From Polynucleobacter hallstattensis (GTDB taxonomy: Bacteria > Pseudomonadota > Gammaproteobacteria > Burkholderiales > Burkholderiaceae), in NCBI RefSeq assembly GCF_018881835.1, contig NZ_JACVPO010000002.1, forward strand, positions 620,001 through 684,000: 64,000 bases of DNA. Reading direction: 5' to 3'. Made by a program: the position numbers and the translations under genes. Below are positions 1-7,664 of this stretch, piece after piece; the stretch's first letter is position 1; each line of letters begins with the position of its first letter. The notes beneath the pieces were generated by a model that saw nothing but the letters and a program-made list of their open reading frames with translations, was not told where the DNA came from and made no database searches.

Positions 1-1
1 C

Positions 2-343
2 GACTTAGAAAATCTCCATTTAGAGCTGCCTGTGGAGAACTTTACCGATAGTAATTGGCATATGTTCCAAGTCATCCTCCCTCTTGAGCAGCTGAATGTG
101 GATCGCGCGCAGGTGATGTCTGAACTCAAGGATTTGGGTGTTGGTACTGGTGTCCATTACCCGTTGATTACGGGATTCACGCTTTACCAAAAGCTGGGGT
201 ACCAAGTTGCAGCCACTCCCGTAGCAAATCGTATTGGTCGCTCCATTTTGACCCTCCCCCTTTTTCCAGGGATGGCAGATGAAGATATTGGCCGTATAGC
301 CAAGGGTTTGACTGGAATTCTGAAGAAACATCGTAAAAACTAG
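2..343 (+). CDS. arnB: UDP-4-amino-4-deoxy-L-arabinose aminotransferase, C-terminal part (truncated by window edge)
   Basis: Only the last 113 codons are inside the window; the frame is open to base 2, so the start lies upstream. The tail resembles the C-terminal end of DegT/DnrJ/EryC1 PLP-dependent sugar aminotransferases, with the features GVGTGVHYPL and LPLFPGM. ArnB aminates the UDP-4-keto-pentose made by the ArnA decarboxylase. The identification leans on context: arnC, both halves of arnA and arnD follow on the same strand. A related sugar aminotransferase is possible, but the cluster makes ArnB the best call. Confidence 0.85.
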   Translation, partial: DLENLHLELPVENFTDSNWHMFQVILPLEQLNVDRAQVMSELKDLGVGTGVHYPLITGFTLYQKLGYQVAATPVANRIGRSILTLPLFPGMADEDIGRIAKGLTGILKKHRKN

Positions 344-374
344 TGCCGAGAGCGGAATCAGGCAAAATTGCAGC

Positions 375-1346
375 ATGACTGCAAATTTAGCTACCCAAGC
401 CTGCAATCCGACACTCAGCATTGTCATTCCCGTTTACAACGAGGAAGATGGCCTACAAGCCCTCTTTGATCGCTTATATCCTGCGCTAGATGTCATGGCT
501 AGTAAGCGCAACATTGCTTATGAAGTGGTGTTTGTGAATGATGGCAGTAAAGATCGCTCCGCCGGTATCCTGGCTAAGCAAGTTGAGCTGCGCCCAGATG
601 TCACACGTGCGGTGTTATTTCATAGCAACTTTGGTCAGCACATGGCGATCATGGCTGGCTTTGAATACTCCCGCGGCGAATACATCATCACCCTAGATGC
701 TGACTTGCAGAATCCTCCTGAAGAAATCGATGCCCTGGTAAATGAATTACTTCAAGGTCATGACTATGTTGGCACTATTCGTGCCGATCGTCGCGATAGC
801 TTCTTCAGAAAATTTGCTTCACGCGTAATGAATCATTTGCGCGAGAAAATCACTCGCATCACAATGACTGACCAAGGGTGCATGTTACGCGGCTATAGCC
901 GTCGTATTGTTGATCTCGTTCGTCAGTGTGATGAGAGCAATACTTTTATTCCGGCACTGGCTTATACCTTCGCTTCCAATCCAACTGAAATTACCGTCAA
1001 ACATGAGGAGCGTTTTGCCGGTGAGTCCAAATACAGCCTCTATCAACTCATTCGCTTGAACTTTGATTTAGTAACTGGCTTCTCCGTAATGCCTTTACAG
1101 ATTTTCTCGATTCTAGGCATGTTGCTGGCAATGGCAGCAGGCAGTCTGTTTGTCTACCTTCTGGTTCGTCGCTTTGTACTCGGTGCCGAGGTTGAAGGGG
1201 TGTTCACCCTCTTTGCTCTTACCTTCTTCCTGATTGGCGTAATGCTCTTTGGTCTTGGTCTACTCGGTGAGTACATTGGCCGCATCTACCAACAAGTTCG
1301 CGAGCGTCCACGCTATGTTGTGCAAACTGTTTTAGAGAAAAAATAA
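375..1346 (+). CDS. arnC: Undecaprenyl-phosphate 4-deoxy-4-formamido-L-arabinose transferase
   Basis: A 323-residue family 2 glycosyltransferase, the usual ArnC length (about 322). The N-terminal half is a GT-A domain (residues 13-180) with the LDADLQNPP donor/metal site and a MTDQGCMLRGY segment. Two membrane helices follow (about 238-260 and 272-297), then a short basic tail. ArnC moves Ara4FN from UDP to undecaprenyl phosphate at the inner face of the cytoplasmic membrane. It lies 31 bp after arnB, and its stop codon directly abuts the start of the formyltransferase gene, indicating one operon. Confidence 0.93.
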   Translation: MTANLATQACNPTLSIVIPVYNEEDGLQALFDRLYPALDVMASKRNIAYEVVFVNDGSKDRSAGILAKQVELRPDVTRAVLFHSNFGQHMAIMAGFEYSRGEYIITLDADLQNPPEEIDALVNELLQGHDYVGTIRADRRDSFFRKFASRVMNHLREKITRITMTDQGCMLRGYSRRIVDLVRQCDESNTFIPALAYTFASNPTEITVKHEERFAGESKYSLYQLIRLNFDLVTGFSVMPLQIFSILGMLLAMAAGSLFVYLLVRRFVLGAEVEGVFTLFALTFFLIGVMLFGLGLLGEYIGRIYQQVRERPRYVVQTVLEKK

Positions 1347-2216
1347 TTGCACGCAGTCGTCTTTGCTTATCACGATGTTGGCGTTAACTGCCTTAAGGCA
1401 TTGCTAGGTGCTGGCATTCAGATTGATCTAGTAGTTACCCATCAAGATGATCCTCATGAAAATGTCTGGTTTGGGAGCGTTGCGAAACTGTGTGAGGATC
1501 AACAGATTCCTTACATCACACCAAATGCGAATCAGTTGATGGATCTCATGACGCAGCTTCAAAAGCTAGCGCCTGATTACCTTTTCTCCTTTTACTATCG
1601 CCACATGATTCCGGCCGAGCTCTTGGCCTGCGCCAAGATTGGCGCCTTGAATATGCACGGCTCACTATTACCAAAGTTCCGTGGACGGGCACCAGTCAAT
1701 TGGGCCATCCTGCACGGAGAAACTGAAACTGGTGCCACATTGCACATGATGGAAGTCAAACCGGATGCGGGAGACATTGTGGGGCAGTCAGCAGTCCTCA
1801 TTGGGCCCAATGAAACCGCCACCGATGTCTTTGGCAAAGTCAGCCAGGCAGCCGTCACGGTAATAAACCAGGTCCTACCCGAGCTTATTCAAGGTCATAT
1901 CCCCAGAAAACCCAATAATCTGGCTCAGGGAAGCTATTTTGGGGGCCGCAAGCCTGCTGATGGGCAAATTCTGTGGCATCAGACGGCTCAGCAGGTTCAT
2001 AACCTCGTCAGAGCCGTTGCACCCCCCTATCCAGGCGCTTTTACAGACTGGCAAGGTCAGCGCAGGATCGTGGCTCGCACCAGCCTAGAAGGCCCATTTC
2101 CAAGACAGTTAGATCTTCAGGTTCCCGGCATCCAAGTGGTTGATAATCAGGTATTCGGCGTTTGTGGGGACCAAAAGGCAGTAGCAATATTGGACTGGTT
2201 CCCAGCAAATAGCTAA
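1347..2216 (+). CDS. arnA: UDP-4-amino-4-deoxy-L-arabinose formyltransferase (ArnA N-terminal half as a separate protein)
   Basis: A 289-residue 10-formyl-THF-dependent transferase that matches the first half of E. coli ArnA. Catalytic residues keep the E. coli numbering: N102 and H104 in the NMHGSLLP motif and D140 in KPDAGD. The start is TTG directly after the arnC stop codon. That stop is in the same frame, so the gene cannot begin earlier, and translation is probably coupled to arnC. It makes UDP-Ara4FN, the ArnC donor. In E. coli this domain is fused to the decarboxylase; here the decarboxylase is the next gene. Confidence 0.92.
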   Translation: MHAVVFAYHDVGVNCLKALLGAGIQIDLVVTHQDDPHENVWFGSVAKLCEDQQIPYITPNANQLMDLMTQLQKLAPDYLFSFYYRHMIPAELLACAKIGALNMHGSLLPKFRGRAPVNWAILHGETETGATLHMMEVKPDAGDIVGQSAVLIGPNETATDVFGKVSQAAVTVINQVLPELIQGHIPRKPNNLAQGSYFGGRKPADGQILWHQTAQQVHNLVRAVAPPYPGAFTDWQGQRRIVARTSLEGPFPRQLDLQVPGIQVVDNQVFGVCGDQKAVAILDWFPANS

Positions 2217-2262
2217 CAAATTACCTGTAGCACTCTTTAGATTAAAAAACGAGGCAGTAAAG

Positions 2263-3309
2263 ATGAAAAAAGTACTCATTCTTGGCGTAAATGGCTTTAT
2301 TGGCCACCACCTTTCAAAGCGCATCCTGGAGACAACCGATTGGCATGTCTATGGCATGGATATGCAAAACGATCGTCTGGGTGATTTAGTAAGCCATCCT
2401 CGAATGCACTTTTTTGAAGGTGATATCACCATCAATAAAGAATGGGTTGAATACCACATCCGTAAATGCGATGTCATCCTACCCTTAGTGGCAATTGCAA
2501 CACCAGCAACTTATGTTCAGCAACCATTAAAAGTATTTGAGCTCGACTTCGAAGCCAATTTACCAATCGTGCGCTCGGCAGTTAAATACAAAAAGCATTT
2601 GGTGTTTCCATCTACATCTGAAGTCTATGGCATGTGTGAAGATGGTGAGTTTGATCCCGCGAAGTCGAATATGGTTTATGGCCCAATCAACAAACCACGC
2701 TGGATCTATGCTTGCTCTAAACAATTGATGGATCGCGTGATCTGGGGTTACGGCATGGAAGGTTTGCGCTTCACCCTCTTTCGTCCATTTAACTGGATTG
2801 GCCCTGGACTAGATAGCATCTACACACCAAAAGAAGGTTCTTCCCGTGTCGTGACTCAGTTCTTGGGTCATATCGTTCGCGGTGAACCCATCAACGTAGT
2901 TGATGGTGGTGCGCAAAAACGTGCCTTTACTTATGTTGATGATGGTATCGACGCCTTAATGCGCATCATCGATAACAAAGATGGTGTTGCTGATGGCAAG
3001 ATCTACAACATTGGCAATCCAAAGAACAATCACTCTATTCGTGAACTAGCCAATCAGATGCTCGATATTGCTCGTAGTATTCCTGAGTATGCAAAGACAG
3101 CAAATGAAGTGAAGATCGTCGAAACCACTTCCGGCGCTTACTACGGTGAAGGCTATCAGGATGTTCAGAATCGTGTCCCCGCAATTGACAACACGATGAC
3201 TGAATTAGGCTGGAAGCCGACGATCAATATGAGCGATGCACTGAAGAATATTTTTGAAGCCTATCGCCATGACGTTGAAAACGCACGTCATTTAGTTGAT
3301 AAAGAATAA
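2263..3309 (+). CDS. arnA: UDP-glucuronate decarboxylase (ArnA C-terminal half as a separate protein)
   Basis: A 348-residue extended SDR enzyme corresponding to E. coli ArnA residues from about 315. It has the GxxGFIG NAD-binding loop at residues 8-14, S119/E120 in STSEVYG, Y149 and K153 in YACSK, and R304. With an offset of about 314 these match E. coli S433, E434, Y463, K467 and R619. It oxidatively decarboxylates UDP-glucuronate to the 4-keto-pentose used by ArnB. The ATG at 2263 follows a GAGG-type ribosome site 46 bp after the formyltransferase gene. Confidence 0.93.
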   Translation: MKKVLILGVNGFIGHHLSKRILETTDWHVYGMDMQNDRLGDLVSHPRMHFFEGDITINKEWVEYHIRKCDVILPLVAIATPATYVQQPLKVFELDFEANLPIVRSAVKYKKHLVFPSTSEVYGMCEDGEFDPAKSNMVYGPINKPRWIYACSKQLMDRVIWGYGMEGLRFTLFRPFNWIGPGLDSIYTPKEGSSRVVTQFLGHIVRGEPINVVDGGAQKRAFTYVDDGIDALMRIIDNKDGVADGKIYNIGNPKNNHSIRELANQMLDIARSIPEYAKTANEVKIVETTSGAYYGEGYQDVQNRVPAIDNTMTELGWKPTINMSDALKNIFEAYRHDVENARHLVDKE

Positions 3310-3331
3310 GCGAAAGCACATTTAAGGCTTC

Positions 3332-4249
3332 ATGGCTAAGATTGCACTCAAGGTAGATGTTGACACTCTGCGTGGGACCAAAGAAGGTGTCCCCAACCTA
3401 GCGCGGACGCTTGACCGCTTTGGTCTGAAAGCCACCTTCCTATTTAGCCTGGGCCCTGACCACACTGGCTGGGCGCTCAAGCGAGTCTTTAGGCCAGGCT
3501 TTCTAAAAAAAGTAAGCCGTACTTCCGTTGTTGAACACTATGGCATCAAGACTTTGCTCTACGGCGTTCTACTTCCTGGTCCAGATATTGGCAAACAAGC
3601 TGCGACTGAAATGCGCTCCATAGATACAGCTGGTCATGAGACCGGTATTCACACTTGGGATCACGTTGCTTGGCAAGATGCCGTACGCAATCGCGATGCT
3701 CAATGGACTAAAGCGCAGATGCAAAAAAGTTGGGATCGTTTTGTAGAGATATTTGGCCACCCACCGGTCACTTATGGTGCGGCTGGCTGGCAAATGAATG
3801 AAGATGCTTTTGAGCAACTTGATCAATGGGGTATTAAATATTCCTCTGATGGCAGGGCGGAGCCTAACTTGTTGCCATACCGTTTTGAATTGCCTTCTGG
3901 CAAAGCAAAGCACGTGCAATATCCAACTACCTTGCCGACTTTTGATGAGTTGATTGGAATAGATGATGCCGATGAGTTTGGGGCTGTGAAAAAACTGCTT
4001 GAGATCACCCAAAGCAATCCGAACGATCAGGTGTTCACTCTGCATGCAGAGCTTGAGGGTCAAAAGTTACTCCCTGCTTTTGAGCAATTACTGGCTGGCT
4101 GGCTAAATCAAGGACATGATCTAGTTACCATGGGTGAACTTCATCAATCCTGGGAAGCAACTAAACAACTGGATAAAATAGCGGTACAGCCAGTCACTTG
4201 GGGAGAAATACCCAACAGAAGTGGTGAACTCATTTTGCAAACGGTATAA
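3332..4249 (+). CDS. arnD: 4-deoxy-4-formamido-L-arabinose-phosphoundecaprenol deformylase
   Basis: A 305-residue polysaccharide-deacetylase (NodB-like) protein. Metal and catalytic positions are visible as D9 and D11 in KVDVDT and H107/H111 in HTWDH. ArnD removes the formyl group from lipid-linked Ara4FN before the sugar is flipped and attached to lipid A by ArnT. It is the last gene of the cluster in view; no arnE, arnF or arnT is present, so flippase and transferase genes, if any, lie outside the window. Confidence 0.9.
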   Translation: MAKIALKVDVDTLRGTKEGVPNLARTLDRFGLKATFLFSLGPDHTGWALKRVFRPGFLKKVSRTSVVEHYGIKTLLYGVLLPGPDIGKQAATEMRSIDTAGHETGIHTWDHVAWQDAVRNRDAQWTKAQMQKSWDRFVEIFGHPPVTYGAAGWQMNEDAFEQLDQWGIKYSSDGRAEPNLLPYRFELPSGKAKHVQYPTTLPTFDELIGIDDADEFGAVKKLLEITQSNPNDQVFTLHAELEGQKLLPAFEQLLAGWLNQGHDLVTMGELHQSWEATKQLDKIAVQPVTWGEIPNRSGELILQTV

Positions 4250-4297
4250 GCAAGCTCAGAATACGTAATACATCAAGTTAAATAAGAGAGTCCTATC

Positions 4298-4765
4298 ATG
4301 ACAGTAGAAATTGGTAAACCAATGCCCCAATGTGCAATCCCGGCAACATCAGGATTGACCTTCACCCCAGACTCAGCCAAAGGCAAAAAACTGGTTGTCT
4401 ACTTTTATCCAAAAGATATGACTCCAGGCTGTACTGCGGAGTCTGGTGAATTTCGGGACAACATCGATGCCTTCTCTAAAGCCAATACCCTGATCGTTGG
4501 CGTATCTCGGGATAGCCTCAAATCTCACGATAACTTCCGAAGCAAACTGGAACTGCCATTCGAACTCGTTGCAGATACTGAAGAAACCTTATGCCAGCTA
4601 TTTGGCGTCATGAAAATGAAGAATATGTATGGCAAACAAGTGCGCGGCGTAGAGCGTAGCACCTTCCTCTTTGACTCTTCGGGCAAGCTGGTAAAAGAGT
4701 GGCGTGGCCTTAAGGTCCCTGGACATGTGACAGAGGTATTACAAGCGGCCCAAGTAACTAAGTAA
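4298..4765 (+). CDS. bcp: Thioredoxin-dependent peroxiredoxin, Bcp/PrxQ type
   Basis: A 155-residue AhpC/TSA-fold peroxidase with the peroxidatic Cys45 in TPGCTAES. E. coli Bcp has a resolving Cys at position 50 (CxxxxC), but here that position is Gly. C99 is kept, so the recycling chemistry may use another thiol. It reduces hydroperoxides in the cytoplasm. A GAG-rich ribosome site precedes the ATG. The gene stands alone between arnD and the phoH leader. Confidence 0.92.
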   Translation: MTVEIGKPMPQCAIPATSGLTFTPDSAKGKKLVVYFYPKDMTPGCTAESGEFRDNIDAFSKANTLIVGVSRDSLKSHDNFRSKLELPFELVADTEETLCQLFGVMKMKNMYGKQVRGVERSTFLFDSSGKLVKEWRGLKVPGHVTEVLQAAQVTK

Positions 4766-4792
4766 TTTTTAAATTAATTTAATCTGGGGCAC

Positions 4793-4820
4793 TTGCAAAG
4801 CCCAAAATTTGCGGTAAAGT
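4793..4820 (+). promoter_or_regulatory. Candidate sigma-70 promoter for the phoH leader
   Basis: TTGCAA at 4793-4798 and TAAAGT at 4815-4820 are separated by 16 bp. Transcription would start near 4827, about 170 nt before the phoH ATG. Read by eye only. Confidence 0.45.
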
Positions 4821-4826
4821 AGTTCT

Positions 4827-4989
4827 TATGCACCGTAAACGACGGGAAAGTCTCACAATCCGTTTGACTCCTCAGCCTGAACAATCAAGAGCAGGCGCGG
4901 CAAACAACCCCCGCCATTTTACAGATCGCTTTACACCCAGTTTCGCTATAAACCGTCATTGCAATCTGCTTGACGGTTTTTTCTTTTAG
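4827..4989 (+). promoter_or_regulatory. phoH leader with attenuator-like content and a possible 53-codon small ORF
   Basis: The leader holds a possible small ORF (ATG at 4828, TAG at 4987-4989, 53 codons, rich in Arg and Pro at its start) and a GC-rich hairpin (GGCGCGG against CCCCCGCC, about 4895-4916). A terminator-like hairpin lies at its end. If the promoter at 4793 is used, the small ORF would be almost leaderless. I do not recognise the peptide, and its coding status is uncertain. Confidence 0.35.
4950..4986 (+). terminator. Intrinsic terminator or attenuator directly before phoH
   Basis: A 9-bp stem (4950-4958 with 4971-4979) is followed by a T-rich tract. The tract ends about 3 nt before the TAGGAG ribosome site of phoH. 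No room for another promoter remains between it and phoH, so transcription from upstream must read through it. Confidence 0.7.
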
Positions 4990-4999
4990 GAGAGTCTGC

Positions 5000-6676
5000 A
5001 TGCCATTACCCCCCATCCCAACTCAAATTGCTGGCCAAGTAAAAATTAGTAGCAAGGACACCCCGAATTTAAAGAAACGTCCTGCGCCAGCAAAAGCTGT
5101 TGTGATGGATAGCCATGTGCCAGACTGGGCAACAGATGCAGACGAAGATCTTTCTGCTGCTGAAATAGCGCTTGAGAAAATCAAAAGTGATCACAACCCT
5201 GTAGTTGTGCGTAGTACGCGCAGTGATAACAAGGTAGTGAATGTTCCAGAAAAACCAAAACGCATTATTCGTACAGGTCCTCCGAGTCTATTTGTACTCG
5301 ATACCAATGTATTAATGCATGATCCAAGCTCTCTGTTCCGCTTCTCAGAGCACGATCTCTTCTTACCAATGACTACTCTTGAGGAGTTGGACAACCACAA
5401 GAAGGGTATGACTGAGGTTGCTCGTAACGCCCGCACAGTCAGCCGCTCCCTAGATCAATTAGTAGCCGGAACTAGTGGCACATTGGATGAAGGTATCCCC
5501 CTGAATAAGCTTGGCAATCAAGATGTGTCTGGTCGACTCTTTTTCCAGACAAAGCTGACCACTCAATCGCTACCAGAGGGCTTGCCTGAAGGTAAGGGTG
5601 ACAACCTCATCTTGGCAGTGGTAAGTGAACTTCAAAAGACACGTAAAGGCCAAGAAGTTGTTCTAGTATCCAAAGATATCAATATGCGCATTAAGGCTCG
5701 CGCTCTTGGTTTGCCTGCTGAGGATTACTTCAACGACCAAGTCCTAGAAGATCGTGACTTAATGTATTCCGGAGTCATGGCGCTACCTGCAGACTTTTGG
5801 CCAAAGCATGGCAAAGACATGGAGAGCTGGGCTGACGGTAAATCTGGAACAATGTTTTATCGCGTAACTGGCCCTTCAGTTCTCAGCATGTTAGTAAATG
5901 AATTTGTCTATCAAGAAAATCCCGATGGATCAACGCCCTTCTATGCCCAAGTTAAAGAGATCAATGGTAAGACCGCCCTACTTCAAACGCTAAGAGACTT
6001 CTCTCATCAGAAAAATAATGTATGGAGTGTGACAGCACGCAATCGCGAGCAGAACTTTGCTATGAATCTACTCATGAACCCCGATGTGGATTTCGTAACA
6101 TTATTAGGTCAAGCGGGTACTGGTAAAACCTTGCTGGCTTTAGCTGCCGGCCTGGAGCAAGTACTAGATAGTAAGCGCTATAACGAGATTATCATTACTC
6201 GAGCTACCGTTCCTGTAGGTGAAGATATTGGCTTTTTACCGGGCACCGAAGAAGAGAAGATGCAGCCTTGGATGGGTGCATTTGATGACAATCTTGAAGT
6301 GCTACAACGTAACGAAGATGGCAGCGCTGGTGAATGGGGTCGTGCTGCTACACAAGAATTGATTCGTTCACGTATTAAGGTAAAGAGCATGAATTTCATG
6401 CGCGGTAGAACTTTTGTGAGTAAGTTTGTGATTATTGATGAAGCGCAGAATTTAACTCCAAAGCAAATGAAAACCTTGGTTACTCGTGCAGGCCCAGGAA
6501 CCAAGATTATTTGTTTAGGTAATATTGCTCAGATTGATACACCTTACTTAACTGAAGGCTCTTCAGGCCTAACTTATGTGGTGGATCGCTTCAAAGGCTG
6601 GCGTCATGGTGGACATGTGACTCTGGCTCGCGGTGAGCGTTCCCGTCTTGCGGATCATGCTGCTGACGCACTCTAA
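5000..6676 (+). CDS. PhoH-family protein with PIN domain (PhoH2-like RNA-directed ATPase/nuclease)
   Basis: A 558-residue two-domain protein. The PIN domain starts near residue 95 with the acidic LDTNVLMHD motif. The C-terminal PhoH ATPase has Walker A (GQAGTGKT, near residue 370) and Walker B (VIIDEAQN, near 477). This PIN-PhoH arrangement is known from PhoH2 proteins, which combine ATP-dependent RNA unwinding with RNase activity. The ATG at 5000 was chosen for its GGAG ribosome site; a TTG 30 bp upstream is also in frame. Expression may be set by the leader terminator just ahead of it. Confidence 0.88.
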   Translation: MPLPPIPTQIAGQVKISSKDTPNLKKRPAPAKAVVMDSHVPDWATDADEDLSAAEIALEKIKSDHNPVVVRSTRSDNKVVNVPEKPKRIIRTGPPSLFVLDTNVLMHDPSSLFRFSEHDLFLPMTTLEELDNHKKGMTEVARNARTVSRSLDQLVAGTSGTLDEGIPLNKLGNQDVSGRLFFQTKLTTQSLPEGLPEGKGDNLILAVVSELQKTRKGQEVVLVSKDINMRIKARALGLPAEDYFNDQVLEDRDLMYSGVMALPADFWPKHGKDMESWADGKSGTMFYRVTGPSVLSMLVNEFVYQENPDGSTPFYAQVKEINGKTALLQTLRDFSHQKNNVWSVTARNREQNFAMNLLMNPDVDFVTLLGQAGTGKTLLALAAGLEQVLDSKRYNEIIITRATVPVGEDIGFLPGTEEEKMQPWMGAFDDNLEVLQRNEDGSAGEWGRAATQELIRSRIKVKSMNFMRGRTFVSKFVIIDEAQNLTPKQMKTLVTRAGPGTKIICLGNIAQIDTPYLTEGSSGLTYVVDRFKGWRHGGHVTLARGERSRLADHAADAL

Positions 6677-7187
6677 GCAATCATTCTCATGCCGCACTCT
6701 GATAGGGTGCGGCATTTTTATTTGCGCCCTTCTTGTGCTCACGGGGTGCAGTAGCTTTGGCCCACAAAATAACGCAGCTAAAGTTGCCCAATTCAAACAA
6801 GACACTAGCGTGGGTACCGAAGATATCTCAATTGCTGCGGTGGGTTTGGTGGGCGTACCCTATCGCTATGGCGGCAACAATCCTAACGGGGGGTTTGATT
6901 GCAGTGGACTAATTGCTTATGTCTACAACAAGTCTGCAAACATCAAGTTACCTAGGACTATTCAAGAGATGAGCAATCGAGGTCGAAGTGTAGATAGCGG
7001 TCCACCTGCACCTGGCGATCTCGTCTTCTTCAATACTACTGGCGCAAAGTATTCGCATGCAGGCATCTATGTAGGTCAAGGTAGATTTGTCCATGCCCCA
7101 AGCGCCGGAGGAACTGTACGCTTGGAATACATCACTACACCCTACTGGGCGGCTAGATTTACTGAGGCTAGAAGATTGACGCCTTAA
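6657..7187 (+). CDS. NlpC/P60 family lipoprotein, probable murein endopeptidase
   Basis: A 176-residue protein with a lipoprotein signal ending in the lipobox LTGC (Cys31 from the ATG at 6657). An NlpC/P60 domain follows with the catalytic Cys82 in GFDCSG, His134 in SHAGIYVG and His146. Such proteins cut peptide cross-links of the cell wall, here from a membrane anchor. The start is uncertain: GTG at 6633 and ATG at 6657 are both in frame and both overlap the end of phoH. The hydrophobic signal segment needs a start upstream of 6690. Confidence 0.85.
   Translation: MLLTHSKQSFSCRTLIGCGIFICALLVLTGCSSFGPQNNAAKVAQFKQDTSVGTEDISIAAVGLVGVPYRYGGNNPNGGFDCSGLIAYVYNKSANIKLPRTIQEMSNRGRSVDSGPPAPGDLVFFNTTGAKYSHAGIYVGQGRFVHAPSAGGTVRLEYITTPYWAARFTEARRLTP
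6689..6720 (+). terminator. phoH terminator lying inside the nlpC signal-peptide codons
   Basis: GCCGCAC at 6691-6697 pairs with GTGCGGC at 6707-6713, extended by two A-T pairs and followed by ATTTTTATTT. It looks like an intrinsic terminator for phoH. It also codes for part of the lipoprotein signal peptide, so read-through is needed to make a full nlpC mRNA from the phoH promoter. Confidence 0.65.
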
Positions 7188-7257
7188 TTATTAGCCTTTC
7201 GGCCGATAGCATTAACACTGTATTCCCAAAATACTGAATATTGTTTACATTTATAAG

Positions 7258-7274
7258 AAGAACAATTGGTTCTT
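7258..7274. repeat. Inverted repeat upstream of the PsiF-like gene
   Basis: AAGAAC and GTTCTT flank a 5-nt AATTG centre, about 30 nt before the ATG at 7303. It could be an operator or a leader hairpin; nothing further can be said from one copy. Confidence 0.4.
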
Positions 7275-7302
7275 TAGATTACTCATTTTTGGAGTGGCTC
7301 AT

Positions 7303-7569
7303 ATGAAGAAAATCATTATCGTTTTAAGTGTTGCATTTAGTTTTGCAATTCCGTCCGTTACTTTTGCAGATCAGGCAGCTTGCGAGGCAAAGGCAGTTAG
7401 CAAAGAAGGTAAGCCGCTCTATGGCGCTGCTAAAGACGCATCTATTAAGAAATGTATGGGTGATGCCAAACCCAATGATTGCGAAGCTAAAGCAGTCAGT
7501 AAGGATGGCAAGCCGCTTTATGGGGCTGCTAAAGCTGCATCTATTAAGAAGTGTGAAGGCGGAAACTGA
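7303..7569 (+). CDS. Small exported protein with two PsiF-like repeats
   Basis: An 88-residue protein with a Sec signal peptide (MKKIIIV start, cleavage probably after TFA). The mature part is two near-identical repeats of about 28 residues. Each begins CEAKAVSK, contains GKPLYGAAK and ends SIKKC, so each holds a Cys pair that could form a disulfide in the periplasm. The pattern resembles the PsiF repeat, named after a phosphate-starvation-inducible E. coli protein of unknown function. The ATG at 7303 has a GGAG site 8 nt upstream, better than the start 9 bp earlier. Confidence 0.75.
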   Translation: MKKIIIVLSVAFSFAIPSVTFADQAACEAKAVSKEGKPLYGAAKDASIKKCMGDAKPNDCEAKAVSKDGKPLYGAAKAASIKKCEGGN

Positions 7570-7590
7570 ATATCTGTCGCATCAAGTTAA

Positions 7591-7617
7591 AAAGCCTCGC
7601 ATTGCGAGGCTTTTTTT
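7591..7617. terminator. Bidirectional terminator between the PsiF-like gene and dnaB
   Basis: A 10-bp perfect stem (7591-7600 with 7604-7613) has a 3-nt loop and seven T residues on the plus strand. The A-run on the 5' side lets it also serve dnaB, which ends at 7665 on the minus strand. Confidence 0.85.
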
Positions 7618-7664
7618 ATTCTGAGTTACTGTTTATATATCGCTACTTATTATTTTTATTTGAA

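Noticed and set aside
1347..3309. ArnA split caused by a frameshift or recent mutation
   Set aside because: The two genes are 46 bp apart, the second has its own ribosome site and ATG, and both keep full-length domains.
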